DNA of 64,000 nucleotides from Oscillospiraceae bacterium (GCA_017479425.1 JAFVCD010000039.1:1-64000); one strand, 5' to 3'; positions 14,940 through 23,674 are shown, counted from the stretch's first letter. Notes: generated by a model not told the origin, from the sequence alone. Program-made: numbers and translations.

Positions 14940-16637
14940 TTACATCTTCTCCGGTGCGCTTACGCCGATTATATCGAGCGCGTTTGCGATCACCGCGCGG
15001 GTCGTGTCCGCAAGCTTGAGGCGGGCATACAGCACCTTGTCCTCCTCGCCTCTGATACGGCAGGCGTTGTAGAAGTGGTGGAAGCGCGCCGCAAGGTCGA
15101 TAACGTAGCGGTTTATGCGGCTCGGATCGTAGTCGCGCGCCGCCAGCTTGATCTCCTCCGGATAGAGGCTCAGCGCCTTTATAAGCTCGATCTCCGCCTC
15201 GTTTGTGAGAACCGAAAGGTCAACGTCCTTCGCACCCGGAACACTTTTCCCGTCCTCCCTGAGTGCAGCGATAAGCGAGCAGATGCGCGCGTGGGCGTAC
15301 TGAACGTAGTAGACAGGATTCTCGCTGTCCTGCCTTACGGCAAGTCCGAGGTCGAACTCAAGGTGCGTATCGGGCTTCGCGTTGAAGAAGAAGCGGCAGG
15401 CGTCAACGCTGATCTCATCGAGAAGATCTGCAAGGCTGAGCGCCTTGCCGGTGCGCTTCGAGACCTTGACCGTTTCGCCGTCGCGCAGAAGTCTGACCAT
15501 CTGCATAATGAGAAAGTCGAGCTTGTCCGCATTTATGGGGATGCACGGCGCGGAGCAGGTCGCCTTGAAGCGGATCGCGTGGCCGTGGTGGTCTGCGCCC
15601 CAGACGTCGATAACTCTGTCAAAGCCGCGGACGGCGAATTTATTGATGTGGTACGCGATATCGACCGCGTAGTAGGTGTAAAAGCCGTTGGCGCGGCGCA
15701 GAACCTCGTCCTTATCGGCGCCGAGGTCGGTATTTTTGAGCCAGATCGCGCCGTCCTTCTCGTAGGTGAGGCCGTTAAGAGCGAGGGTATCGACTACCTC
15801 CCTGACGGCACCGGACTTATGGAGCGAGGATTCGAGGAACCAGGTGTCGAAGTTTATGCGATAGCGCGCAAGATCGCGCTTCATCGCGGCGATGTTCTTC
15901 GGAAGCCCGTAGTTTACGAACGCCTCGCGCCTCTCCTCCGGCGACATCCCGAGATACTTCTCACCGTCGGCGTCGTAGAGCTCCTTTGCGAGCGCGCGGA
16001 TATCGTCGCCGTGGTAGCCGTCGTCGGGGAACTCGATCTTATCCTCGCCGTAGCAGAGCTGTAGATAACGCGCCTCGATGGATTTTCCGAAAAGGTCGAC
16101 CTGATTGCCCGCGTCGTTGACGTAGAACTCGCGGCTTACGTCATAGCCCGCCTTGGAGAGAACCGAGGCGAGCGTATCGCCGAGAACGCCTCCTCGGGCG
16201 TTGCCGATGGTCATCGGGCCGGTCGGGTTTGCGGAAACGAACTCCACCATCACCTTCTCGCCCCTTCCGACATCGGAGCATCCGTAATCTCCGCCGTCAG
16301 CCTCGATGCCGGCGATAACGTCAGAGTACCACTTATCGCCGAGCCGGAAGTTAATAAAGCCGGGGCCGGCAACCTCGGCGGACTTGAAATAGCTGCCCTC
16401 GAGGTCGAGATTTTCGACGATCGTTTCCGCTATCTTCTTCGGCGCCATGTGCGCGTCGCGCGCCATCGCCATAGCGGAGGAGGCGGCGTAATCGCCGTTC
16501 TGCGTGTCCTTTGGAATTTCAACTGCGCCCTTAAGCTCTATCCCGCCGGGCAGAGCGCCCGCCGCGGCGGCTCTGTTGTATGCGCTCTCAATAAGTGCGG
16601 CAACCGAGCTCTTCGCCGCCTCAATCATGTTCGTCAT
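14940..16637 (-). CDS. argS: Arginyl-tRNA synthetase
   Basis: Class I synthetase charging tRNA-Arg. The N-terminal additional domain (about 1-115), the catalytic core with SANPTGP followed by the HIGH-equivalent, EFYVNDAGNQ, and the KMSKS-equivalent VKVSKRTGK are present, followed by the DALR anticodon-binding domain (RFHHFYNACRI, RLKLADTTRAVIANAL). Oddity: the HIGH motif reads T-I-G-N (codons ATG ACC ATC GGC AAC), so the first His is replaced by Thr. ATG 16637 is used; a GTG at 16643 is equally possible. It overlaps the end of the DUF1934 gene in a murI-DUF1934-argS operon. Confidence 0.95.
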   Translation of the reverse strand: MTNMIEAAKSSVAALIESAYNRAAAAGALPGGIELKGAVEIPKDTQNGDYAASSAMAMARDAHMAPKKIAETIVENLDLEGSYFKSAEVAGPGFINFRLGDKWYSDVIAGIEADGGDYGCSDVGRGEKVMVEFVSANPTGPMTIGNARGGVLGDTLASVLSKAGYDVSREFYVNDAGNQVDLFGKSIEARYLQLCYGEDKIEFPDDGYHGDDIRALAKELYDADGEKYLGMSPEERREAFVNYGLPKNIAAMKRDLARYRINFDTWFLESSLHKSGAVREVVDTLALNGLTYEKDGAIWLKNTDLGADKDEVLRRANGFYTYYAVDIAYHINKFAVRGFDRVIDVWGADHHGHAIRFKATCSAPCIPINADKLDFLIMQMVRLLRDGETVKVSKRTGKALSLADLLDEISVDACRFFFNAKPDTHLEFDLGLAVRQDSENPVYYVQYAHARICSLIAALREDGKSVPGAKDVDLSVLTNEAEIELIKALSLYPEEIKLAARDYDPSRINRYVIDLAARFHHFYNACRIRGEEDKVLYARLKLADTTRAVIANALDIIGVSAPEKM

Positions 16638-17061
16638 CGTCACTGTACTCCTTTATATCTACTGTAAAAGCCGTCTTGAACGCGACCTCTCGCTGCATAT
16701 CGAGAACGTAATCGACCCTCAGCGTGCCGCCCTTTTCATTGAAATCGTATTCAATCGACTGCGTATCCACGCTCATCATAATCGAGCCGTAGGGCGTATT
16801 GTAGCTGAAATGATTCTGCCTGCCCTCCTCAAAGAGCATCTGCATACTGACCGTTCCCTCGCGGGTAATGGTGACCGAGCTTCCGCTCACCGTAAAGGTA
16901 GTCACCGAGCCCTCAAGCCCCGTCAGCTCCGACTCGAGGTATGTAAAGCTGACCTCGTCCTCCGAATAATCATAGGTGCCGGAGGTGTTCAGCTCTATAT
17001 CGTCGCCGTTTTTATCGACGCCGAGAAGTCCCTTGACCGAAATCGTTACATCCTTCATCAT
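16621..17061 (-). CDS. DUF1934 (YwiB-like) beta-barrel protein
   Basis: 146-aa small protein of the DUF1934/YwiB family, predicted lipocalin-like beta barrel: alternating strands such as VTISVKGLLG, EVSFTYLESELTG, VSMQMLFEEGRQNHFSYNTPYG and LRVDYVLDMQRE. Biochemical role is unknown. In Firmicutes this gene is commonly next to argS, exactly as here, where it overlaps argS and abuts murI (stop and start share base 17061), implying cotranscription. Confidence 0.88.
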   Translation of the reverse strand: MMKDVTISVKGLLGVDKNGDDIELNTSGTYDYSEDEVSFTYLESELTGLEGSVTTFTVSGSSVTITREGTVSMQMLFEEGRQNHFSYNTPYGSIMMSVDTQSIEYDFNEKGGTLRVDYVLDMQREVAFKTAFTVDIKEYSDDDEHD

Positions 17062-17870
17062 TATTCTCCACTTATGGAAATGCGCCGCACTTCGCCCCTG
17101 AGCCCGGAGCCGAGGAACATCTCCGCTGTCTCGCGGAAGCCGTCGGCGGAGTCGGAAACGAAGTATCTGTGCTCACCGCCCTCTGTATTTATGCTGTCTG
17201 TGCACGCCAGATCCTCAGCCATCTCTCTCGCGGCGGCGGCGCCGGCGTCAATAAGCGCGACGCCCTCGCCCATAATATCGCGGATGGTATCGGATATAAT
17301 AGGATAGTGCGTGCAGCCGAGGATCATAGTATCGCACCCCGCGTCCCTGAGCGGCGCAAGATACTCCTCCGCAACGAGGCGAAGCACCTGATCGTCCTTC
17401 TCTATCCTGCCGTTTTCAACGAGCGGCACGAATAGCGGACACGCCTTCTTATACAGCTCGCAGTCCGGTCTCAGCTCAAGTATCTTGCGGTCATAAGTGC
17501 CGCTGCGTATTGAGGCGGCTGTGCCGATGAGCGCGATGCGGTTATTTCTCGTCGCCCTCACAGCGGCTCTTACAGCCGCGCCGGCGACCCCGCGCACCGG
17601 GATATTGTTCTCCGCCTTTATCTCTCCTAAACCGTTTGTCGAAACGGTGCCGCAGGCGGCGAGGACGTATTTGATATCGAACGAGCGGAGAAAGGCGATG
17701 TCCTCCCTCGCGTATTTCATTATCGTCTCCCGGCTTCTGCCGCCGTAGGGCACTCTGCCGGTATCGCCGAAGTAGATTATATCCTCGCCTGGCAGTATGC
17801 GCATAAGCTCTCTCACAGCCGTGAGCCCGCCTAGACCTGAATCGAAAACGCCGATTGGCCGCTTATCCAA
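17061..17870 (-). CDS. murI: Glutamate racemase
   Basis: Interconverts L- and D-glutamate to supply D-Glu for peptidoglycan. 269 aa; both catalytic cysteines are present, Cys73 in AACGTVST and Cys186 in LGCTHYP, with the N-terminal GVFDSGLGGLTAV and FGDTGRVPYG loops. The residue after Cys73 is Gly where many homologues have Asn; this replacement also removes a usual substrate contact but is seen in some Clostridia. Starts at TTG 17870, chosen because AAAGGAG lies upstream and no ATG is available. First gene of the murI-DUF1934-argS operon. Confidence 0.95.
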   Translation of the reverse strand: MDKRPIGVFDSGLGGLTAVRELMRILPGEDIIYFGDTGRVPYGGRSRETIMKYAREDIAFLRSFDIKYVLAACGTVSTNGLGEIKAENNIPVRGVAGAAVRAAVRATRNNRIALIGTAASIRSGTYDRKILELRPDCELYKKACPLFVPLVENGRIEKDDQVLRLVAEEYLAPLRDAGCDTMILGCTHYPIISDTIRDIMGEGVALIDAGAAAAREMAEDLACTDSINTEGGEHRYFVSDSADGFRETAEMFLGSGLRGEVRRISISGE

Positions 17871-18002
17871 AATAACGCTCCTTTTATTTAGTCGTCCCTT
17901 TATTGTATTCTAAAAAGTTAAATAAAACAAGTATAAAATTGTAGAAATTTTCTGCACATCGTGATATACTATAATGTGAATTCCCATAAGGAGGGAAATG
18001 AA

Positions 18003-18410
18003 TTGCAGCTTGATCTGTCAAATAAGGAGTTCCGGCGGCTCCTTGACCTTGTTTACATCGGAAACTGGATACTCAATTCCACCCGCGGCGACGATCGCAT
18101 ACGCGACTATGACGAGGTGGAGTCGAAGATTTTTTCCTACTGCCGCTCCATCGGCGCGGATAATCTCATAACCGTGGAGGATGGTGAGATCGTCGCAAGC
18201 CGCGCCTATGAGGAGGGCGGCATTCACGAAGCTATTATGGACTATGAGGACACCGTTTTCTTCGAGATACTCGCTGAGGAGCTGGCGCGCCGCGATATGG
18301 CGTTCGAGCCGATAACCCGCGAGAACTACGATGAGCTTGCCGAGCGCATCGAGGACTATATCGAGGAATTTGAGGAAAACGGCGTCGAGCATATCACCGT
18401 AGATAAGTAA
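18003..18410 (+). CDS. Hypothetical acidic protein, first gene of the XpaC operon
   Basis: About 135 aa, strongly acidic, predicted mainly helical (FRRLLDLVYIGNWILNS; VFFEILAEELARRDMAFEP; ELAERIEDYIEEFEENG). No family was recognised and there is no signal peptide or membrane segment. TTG 18003 is chosen because GGAGG sits 8 nt upstream; a GTG at 17961 would place that site inside the gene. It lies 17 bp before the XpaC-like gene and is probably cotranscribed. 17871-18002, the divergent spacer from murI, is AT-rich with no convincing paired promoter boxes. Confidence 0.75.
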   Translation: MQLDLSNKEFRRLLDLVYIGNWILNSTRGDDRIRDYDEVESKIFSYCRSIGADNLITVEDGEIVASRAYEEGGIHEAIMDYEDTVFFEILAEELARRDMAFEPITRENYDELAERIEDYIEEFEENGVEHITVDK

Positions 18411-18427
18411 GGGGGATAGTACGAAAG

Positions 18428-19825
18428 ATGAATAACGGGCACGCAAATCCCCCGACGTTTCTTATAATTCTCGGCTTTATATTCTGGTGGCCGCTTGGCC
18501 TCGGAATGCTTCTCTACAAGGTCGGTCTCTTCGACGGACTGATAAACTCATTCCGCTCTCAGAACGTAAGTTCTACCTCCGCTGAGGAGGCGAGAATGAA
18601 GAAGTACAAGATCATGGCTTCCGGCGCGAAGGCAGTGAGCATACCCCACCTCGCCTCCGCAGTCGGCGTGAGCTACGATATCTGCATCCGCGAGCTTCAG
18701 AAGATGGTATCGACCGGTCAGTTCGGCGCTACGGCGTACATCAACTACTCCGACCGCATACTCGTTCTCTCGCAGGAGCGCTCATCGAGCTACACCGCGC
18801 CGCAGACTAACGCCGCCACACCGAATTACGCCGCTCAGTACCAGAACGGAAGTAAGGTCGGCACGCGCTACTCCTCCGGAAAAGTGCCTGAGGCACAGCA
18901 GCCGCAGTCCGCTCCCCCGCGCGAGAAGAAAACGAGCCGCGTTAAGGCGGTTCTCAAGCAGATGTTCGGCTCCTCGCCCGGCATACTTATCGGCGTATCG
19001 GTCGTGCTCTTCGCTATGGGTATTTTCCTCGGCACGGACGTGCTTTCGAGCTTCGGCTCCGGCTTTGAGCTGAGTGAGCTTGTGACCGCAATCTCTTCGC
19101 TGCTCGGAGGCGCCGTATCGCTCGCCGCGAGCTTCGGTCTGCGCCGCCGCGCAACCCGCGCCGCCGCGTATCTTACCATAATCAACGGTCGCGATTTTGT
19201 GAGCCTCTCAGAGCTCGTTTCCGCTTCCGGTGAAAAGGCAAAGACGGTCGAGCGCGACCTCGAGATAATGATCGAAAAGGGACTCTTCGGTGACGAGGCC
19301 TACATCGACAAGGGTGCGGGGCTTCTCATACTTAAGGCGGGTGCCGCTCCGAAAAAGGAGGCCGAGCCCGAGCCGGACGAGGGCGACGACGAGGCGAAGT
19401 ATCGCAAGATCCTCAAGGAAATCCGTCAGGTCAACGATGATATCCCGGACGAGGACATCTCCGCCCGTATAGACGAGATGGAGGATCTTACCTCAAAGAT
19501 TTTCAAGGCAGTACAGGAAAAGCCCGAAAAGCTCCCGCAGATAAAGAGCTTCATGAGCTACTACCTGCCCACCGCGCTAAAGCTCCTGCACTCCTACGCG
19601 GAGTTTGATCAGAACGGCGCCGGCGGTGAGAACGTCGAAACCGCGAAGGCGGACATTGAGCGCATACTCGATATGCTCGTCGAGGGCTTCCGCAAGCAGC
19701 TCGACAAGCTCTACGAGGCGGACGCGATGGACGTCTCCGCTGATATAAATGTGCTTGAAACCATGCTGAAAAAGGACGGTCTTTCTGACGACGGCAGCGG
19801 TTTTCAGGTGATGGGAGGTCATTAA
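18428..19825 (+). CDS. Membrane protein with two winged-helix-like modules and XpaC-like C-terminal domain
   Basis: 465 aa. Order: TM helix (about 12-34, FLIILGFIFWWPLGLGMLL), a winged-helix-like module (about 55-118, AVSIPHLASAVGVSYDICIREL), a Gln/Pro/Ser linker, two TM segments (about 180-240), a second similar module (about 243-305, FVSLSELVSASGEKAKTVERDL, ending in a GLLIL strand) and a helical C-terminus (about 325-455, EIRQVNDDIPDEDISARIDEME) like the XpaC 5-bromo-4-chloroindolyl phosphate hydrolysis family, a misnamed group often paired with TelA. No TelA gene is adjacent. The function is unknown; the duplicated module is evident by eye. Confidence 0.8.
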   Translation: MNNGHANPPTFLIILGFIFWWPLGLGMLLYKVGLFDGLINSFRSQNVSSTSAEEARMKKYKIMASGAKAVSIPHLASAVGVSYDICIRELQKMVSTGQFGATAYINYSDRILVLSQERSSSYTAPQTNAATPNYAAQYQNGSKVGTRYSSGKVPEAQQPQSAPPREKKTSRVKAVLKQMFGSSPGILIGVSVVLFAMGIFLGTDVLSSFGSGFELSELVTAISSLLGGAVSLAASFGLRRRATRAAAYLTIINGRDFVSLSELVSASGEKAKTVERDLEIMIEKGLFGDEAYIDKGAGLLILKAGAAPKKEAEPEPDEGDDEAKYRKILKEIRQVNDDIPDEDISARIDEMEDLTSKIFKAVQEKPEKLPQIKSFMSYYLPTALKLLHSYAEFDQNGAGGENVETAKADIERILDMLVEGFRKQLDKLYEADAMDVSADINVLETMLKKDGLSDDGSGFQVMGGH

Positions 19826-19826
19826 A

Positions 19827-20084
19827 ATGCAGAAAATCACAGTCAAGGTAGACGGAATGATGTGCTCGATGTGTGAAAGCCACGTCAACGAGGCGGTGCG
19901 CAAGGCACTCGGCGTGGACGACGTCAAGTCGAGTCACACAAAGGGCGAGACGGTCATCACCACCGACAAGGCGATCACCGAGGAAGCCGTCAAGAACGCC
20001 ATTAACCCCACGGGCTACACCGTGACCGGCGTTAAATTCGAGGAAGCGGCAAAGAAAAAAGGTCTGTTCGGACTGTTTGGATAA
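19827..20084 (+). CDS. Heavy-metal-associated (HMA) domain protein
   Basis: 85-aa single HMA domain with the metal-binding MxCxxC motif (GMMCSMCESH), ferredoxin-like fold pattern (ITVKVDG, TVITTDKAITEEAVKNAI, GYTVTGVKFE) and a short Lys/Phe-rich tail (KKKGLFGLFG). Such proteins are Cu(I) chaperones or domains detached from P-type ATPases; no ATPase gene is in the window. Starts 1 nt after the XpaC-like stop with an upstream GGGAGG, so translational coupling is likely. Confidence 0.9.
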   Translation: MQKITVKVDGMMCSMCESHVNEAVRKALGVDDVKSSHTKGETVITTDKAITEEAVKNAINPTGYTVTGVKFEEAAKKKGLFGLFG

Positions 20085-20130
20085 AATAAACCCACAGGAA
20101 GCATTTTGAACTGCATCCTGTGGGTTTATT
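20085..20130. terminator. Bidirectional terminator between HMA gene and clpC
   Basis: AAATAAACCCACAGGA pairs with TCCTGTGGGTTTATTT, a 16-bp stem with A and T tracts at both sides. Confidence 0.9.
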
Positions 20131-22515
20131 TTATTTAACTATCTCGATTTTTCCGTCCTTGGCGGTGACTGTTATCGCGTCGCCCTCCTTGACTTTGCCG
20201 TCGAGCATCGCCTCGGCGATCTTGTCCTCGACCATGCTCTGCACGGTTCTGCGAAGGGGTCGCGCACCGTAGGCGGGATCGTAGCCCTTTTCAGCGACGA
20301 GTGCAACGGCCTTTTCGTCGGCGGTCATCGTGATTCCGAGGTCTGCGAGCCTCTTTGACACGGTTTTCAGCATATTTTCGGCGATGCGTCCGATCTCGTC
20401 CTTCGTGAGGCGGTGGAAAACGATGGTATCGTCGATTCTGTTGAGGAACTCCGGCTTGAAGGTGCGCCTCAGATCCTGCATAACAAGCTCTCTGATGCGC
20501 TCGTCCGACCTCTCCTCCGGCTTCTCATCGGCAGTGAACCCAAGCGGCGCCGTCGCCTTGTCGGTTATGTTGCGCGCGCCGACGTTCGAGGTCATGACGA
20601 TGACGGTGTTCTTGAAGTCCACGCGCCTGCCCTGCGAATCGGTCAGTCTGCCGTCGTCCATGATCTGGAGCATGATGTTGAAAACGTCCTCGTGAGCCTT
20701 TTCGATTTCATCGAACAGCACTACGGAATATGGGTGGCGGCGCACCTTCTCGGTGAGCTGACCTCCCTCGTCGTAGCCGACGTAGCCCGGAGGCGAACCG
20801 ATAAGCTTCGAGACAGTGTGCTTTTCCATAAACTCGGACATATCGACCCTGATCATCGCGTTCTCATCGCCGAACAGCGCCTCCGCAAGTGCCCTGCACA
20901 GCTCGGTCTTGCCGACTCCCGTCGGCCCGAGGAACAGAAATGAGCCGATGGGGCGCTTCGGGTCCTTAAGTCCCACTCTGCCGCGGCGTATCGCCTTCGA
21001 TACGGCGGTGACTGCCTCGGACTGACCGATAACGCGCTCGTGGAGGATATCCTCCATCTTTAAGAGCCTCTGCGCCTCATCCTCATTGAGGGTTGTCACG
21101 GGAATACCCGTCCAGCTTGACACAACGGCGGCGATATCCTCGGCTTTTACGGTCTTTTTGCCGCCCTTTTCGGTGTTTTTAAGCTCGATAAGCTCGTTTT
21201 TCTTCTTATTTTCCTCGTCGCGGAGCTTCGCGGCGGTCTCAAAATACTGCGCCTTCGCCGCCTTCTCCTTTTCCTCGCCGAGCTTGCGAATCTCGCTCTC
21301 CAAAAGCTTTACCTCCGGCGGAATCGTGCTCTCGTCCATTCTCACGCGGCTCGCCGCCTCGTCCATGAGGTCTATCGCCTTATCTGGCAGGAAGCGGTCG
21401 TTTATATACCTCGCGCTGAGCTTGACGGCGCTCTCCAGCGCCTCGTCGGAAATAGTGAGCTTATGGTGCTCCTCATACTTCGGTCTGAGTCCGCGCAGTA
21501 TCTCCAGTGCCTCCTCCTCGGTAGGCTCCTCGACCATAACGGGCTGGAAGCGGCGCTCGAGGGCGGCGTCCTTTTCGATGTGCTTGCGGTACTCCGCGAG
21601 CGTCGTCGCGCCGACAAGCTGAATTTCACCGCGGGACAGTGCGGGCTTCATGATGTTTGATGCGTCGATCGCGCCCTCGGCCGCGCCCGCACCGATTATC
21701 GTGTGCAGCTCGTCGATGAAGAGGATGATATTGCCGTTTGCCTTGACCTCGTCGAGGGCGTTTTTGATGCGCTCCTCAAAGTCGCCGCGGTACTTCGTTC
21801 CGGCAAGCATACCGGTGAGGTCAAGCGACACAACGCGCTTTTCTCTCAGCTCCTCAGGCACGTCGCCGGCGACGATTTTTTCAGCAAGACCCTCCGCGAT
21901 GGCGGTCTTGCCGACGCCCGGCTCACCGATGAGAACCGGATTATTCTTCGTTCTGCGGGAGAGTATCTGAATAACTCTCTGCACCTCTTTTCCCCTTCCG
22001 ACAACGGGGTCGAGCTTGCCCGCGCGAGCCATCTCAGTAAGGTCGCGGCTGTACTCGTCCAGCGTCTTTGTCTCGCCCTCGGCGGCGGTGGCAGCGTACT
22101 CCTTCGGCGCCTTGCGCGCCTCGTGCAGCTCGGTGAATATACTGTTGAGGTCGAGTCCCATAAGGGTCAGCGCCCGCGCGCCAACACTCTCCGGCTGCCT
22201 GAGAACACCGAGGAGAAGTTCCTCTGTGCCGATGGCGTCGGTGGCCTCCTGCGAGGCTATCTCTATCGCCCTCGCGCACTTCGGGGTCATGCCGCGCGTC
22301 TCCGCCTTTTCCTTGTAGCCGGTGATGCGGCGGCTTGCCTCAAGGTAAAGCTCAGCCTCAACGCCAAAGCTTCTCAGCACTGCCGCGGCGTTAGAGGTGC
22401 CCTCGACGAGGATACCGTAGACGATATCCTCAGTTCCGAGGGCTGATCCGGAATTATCATTCGCTATCTGAAGAGCCGCCTGCGCGGTCTCTGTAAAATT
22501 CATATTAAAGTTCAT
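20131..22515 (-). CDS. clpC: ATP-dependent Clp protease ATPase subunit ClpC
   Basis: Hsp100 unfoldase feeding substrates to ClpP. 794 aa: Clp-N repeats (about 1-140), AAA domain 1 with Walker A GEPGVGKT, a middle coiled coil (about 385-450, containing the UVR-like [19 protein letters not shown]), AAA domain 2 with Walker A GPTGVGKT and the pore and ClpP-docking segments, and the C-terminal D2-small domain ([15 protein letters not shown]). ATG 22515 overlaps the upstream UVR gene by 4 bp. The ctsR-UVR-clpC order and the CtsR box indicate heat-shock control. Confidence 0.96.
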   Translation of the reverse strand: MNFNMNFTETAQAALQIANDNSGSALGTEDIVYGILVEGTSNAAAVLRSFGVEAELYLEASRRITGYKEKAETRGMTPKCARAIEIASQEATDAIGTEELLLGVLRQPESVGARALTLMGLDLNSIFTELHEARKAPKEYAATAAEGETKTLDEYSRDLTEMARAGKLDPVVGRGKEVQRVIQILSRRTKNNPVLIGEPGVGKTAIAEGLAEKIVAGDVPEELREKRVVSLDLTGMLAGTKYRGDFEERIKNALDEVKANGNIILFIDELHTIIGAGAAEGAIDASNIMKPALSRGEIQLVGATTLAEYRKHIEKDAALERRFQPVMVEEPTEEEALEILRGLRPKYEEHHKLTISDEALESAVKLSARYINDRFLPDKAIDLMDEAASRVRMDESTIPPEVKLLESEIRKLGEEKEKAAKAQYFETAAKLRDEENKKKNELIELKNTEKGGKKTVKAEDIAAVVSSWTGIPVTTLNEDEAQRLLKMEDILHERVIGQSEAVTAVSKAIRRGRVGLKDPKRPIGSFLFLGPTGVGKTELCRALAEALFGDENAMIRVDMSEFMEKHTVSKLIGSPPGYVGYDEGGQLTEKVRRHPYSVVLFDEIEKAHEDVFNIMLQIMDDGRLTDSQGRRVDFKNTVIVMTSNVGARNITDKATAPLGFTADEKPEERSDERIRELVMQDLRRTFKPEFLNRIDDTIVFHRLTKDEIGRIAENMLKTVSKRLADLGITMTADEKAVALVAEKGYDPAYGARPLRRTVQSMVEDKIAEAMLDGKVKEGDAITVTAKDGKIEIVK

Positions 22516-22706
22516 AAAACCGCTCCTTTCTCGAGTTCATTTATCCTGTCGCGTATCTCTGCCGCGCGCTCGAAATCCTCCTCGCGCACAGCCTTATCAA
22601 GCTCACGGTGAAGTACGTTCAGCCTTCTCTTTCTCGTGAGCTCATCGTCCGCACTCCTCATTTCCGGCGCGGACTGCGTATAGTATGTGTAGCGCACGTT
22701 CGACAT
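22512..22706 (-). CDS. UVR-motif microprotein, McsA C-terminus-like
   Basis: 64 aa holding a single UVR (UvrB/UvrC) motif: LHRELDKAVREEDFERAAEIRDRI, shown here only by its flanks LDKAVREEDFE and AAEIRDRINELE. It occupies the slot of mcsA between ctsR and clpC, but lacks the cysteine-rich zinc-binding part of McsA, and no mcsB arginine kinase follows. It may be a minimal ClpC adaptor. Stop overlaps clpC start (ATGA), so coupling is strong. Confidence 0.85.
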   Translation of the reverse strand: MSNVRYTYYTQSAPEMRSADDELTRKRRLNVLHRELDKAVREEDFERAAEIRDRINELEKGAVL

Positions 22707-22718
22707 ATCGAACCTCCT

Positions 22719-23168
22719 TTACTGGATTATCCTCAGAATCATCTGCTTCAATACTCCGGCGCGCACCTCGTCGCGCTTTTCATTCTCGCAGGCGCGCAGA
22801 GCGGCGTCGCTCACCGCCGCGAGCATCAGTCTGCCGGCGTTTTCACTGAGCGCCTCGGAATGCACCGCATTGGAGATAAGCGCCGTCGCGCTCCGCAGGT
22901 CAATGCTCTCACCGACGGCGTTCAGCGTGTGCATCATTATCGCCCTCGGCTCCTCGCGCACGCGGATTATGCGGATGTAGCCGCCTCCGCCGCGCCGGCT
23001 CTCGACGATATAGCCGCGCTCCGGTGAAAACCGCGTTGAAATAACGTAGTTTATCTGGCTCGGAACGCAGTTGAACTTCGTCGCAAGCTCGCTTCTCTGA
23101 AGCTCCGCGCTCTGACTGTCCTTCAGCATCTCATCTATGAAGCTCGCTATCATATCACTTATACCCAC
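22719..23168 (-). CDS. ctsR: Class III stress repressor CtsR
   Basis: Transcriptional repressor of clp heat-shock genes. About 149 aa: N-terminal winged HTH (ISDMIASFIDEML; NCVPSQINYVISTRF; the DNA-contacting beta-wing ESRRGGGGYIRI with the tetraglycine thermosensor loop) and a C-terminal dimerisation domain (LISNAVHSEALSENAG). GTG 23168 is used because GGAGAG precedes it and family members start at this point; the frame open further upstream would run through the operator. Autoregulation is predicted from the CtsR box 12 bp upstream. Confidence 0.95.
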   Translation of the reverse strand: MGISDMIASFIDEMLKDSQSAELQRSELATKFNCVPSQINYVISTRFSPERGYIVESRRGGGGYIRIIRVREEPRAIMMHTLNAVGESIDLRSATALISNAVHSEALSENAGRLMLAAVSDAALRACENEKRDEVRAGVLKQMILRIIQ

Positions 23169-23180
23169 GTCAATCTCTCC

Positions 23181-23203
23181 TTTGACTTTGACTATCTTTG
23201 ACC
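23181..23203 (-). promoter_or_regulatory. CtsR operator
   Basis: Minus strand GGTCAAAGATAGTCAAAG matches the CtsR heptad repeat (GGTCAAA-N3-AGTCAAA), with a third partial repeat GTCAAAG adjoining. It lies just downstream of the -10 box of the ctsR promoter. Confidence 0.85.
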
Positions 23204-23205
23204 TT

Positions 23206-23234
23206 ATATTACCACCCGCTCTGAATTTTGTCAA
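23206..23234 (-). promoter_or_regulatory. Promoter of the ctsR-UVR-clpC operon
   Basis: Minus strand TTGACA (23229-23234), 17-nt spacer, TAATAT (23206-23211). Confidence 0.85.
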
Positions 23235-23271
23235 CACCGAAATTATGACGTTTTTGTTAATATTTTCGTCA

Positions 23272-23289
23272 AGTTAGACAAATCTAACT
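23272..23289. promoter_or_regulatory. Candidate operator AGTTAG-N6-CTAACT upstream of ferredoxin
   Basis: AGTTAGACAAATCTAACT, a palindrome lying 22 bp before the -35 box of the ferredoxin promoter. Half-sites and spacer length are identical to those at the ZIP transporter promoter (52479-52498). Confidence 0.55.
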
Positions 23290-23310
23290 AAAATTTTTAT
23301 AAAAAAGTGC

Positions 23311-23338
23311 TTGCTTTTTGTGAAATTGATGTTACAAT
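23311..23338 (+). promoter_or_regulatory. Promoter of the ferredoxin gene
   Basis: TTGCTT (23311-23316), 16-nt spacer, TACAAT (23333-23338). The start codon follows about 50 bp later. Confidence 0.75.
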
Positions 23339-23389
23339 ATCTGTACGAAATACTATTTTCGTTAGACTTTGAAGAAGGAGGTACATAGT

Positions 23390-23560
23390 ATGGCAAGAAA
23401 GATCAGCGATGCTTGCATCACCTGCGGCGCTTGCGCCGAGACCTGCCCCGTTGAGGCTATTAGCATGGGCGACGTCCACTTCGAGGTTGATCCTGACGTC
23501 TGCGTTGATTGCGGCGCTTGTGAAGAGGGCTGCCCCGTCGGCGCTATCAGCGAGGAGTAA
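23390..23560 (+). CDS. 2[4Fe-4S] ferredoxin
   Basis: Small electron carrier, 56 aa. Two CxxCxxCxxxCP clusters: Cys9, 12, 15, 19 and Cys38, 41, 44, 48, the clostridial ferredoxin pattern, serving pyruvate:ferredoxin oxidoreductase, hydrogenases and related enzymes. ATG 23390 follows AGGAGGT; an upstream in-frame ATG would include the ribosome site and is rejected. Own promoter and terminator. A palindrome shared with the ZIP gene lies upstream, which would fit iron-responsive control. Confidence 0.97.
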   Translation: MARKISDACITCGACAETCPVEAISMGDVHFEVDPDVCVDCGACEEGCPVGAISEE

Positions 23561-23578
23561 GCACGAATTTAAAAATAT

Positions 23579-23611
23579 AGCCATCGGGAAATCCGATGGC
23601 TTTATTTTTTC
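23579..23611 (+). terminator. Terminator of the ferredoxin gene
   Basis: Stem AGCCATCGG/CCGATGGCT with a 5-nt loop then TTATTTTTT. Confidence 0.92.
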
Positions 23612-23633
23612 CCATCGTATTTCTTAATTATTT

Positions 23634-23667
23634 AGCCATCTGCACTTGCCGGTGGCTTTATTTTTTT
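23634..23667 (+). terminator. Second hairpin with T-run before the methyltransferase gene
   Basis: AGCCATC/GGTGGCT stem (one G-U pair) followed by TTATTTTTTT. Resembles a diverged copy of the preceding terminator. It also overlaps the -35 and spacer of the next gene's promoter. Confidence 0.6.
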
Positions 23668-23674
23668 ATATAAT
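23646..23674 (+). promoter_or_regulatory. Promoter of a predicted leaderless mRNA
   Basis: TTGCCG (23646-23651), 17-nt spacer, perfect TATAAT (23669-23674). Only 6 nt separate the -10 from the ATG at 23681, so transcription would start at or next to the start codon. Confidence 0.65.
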
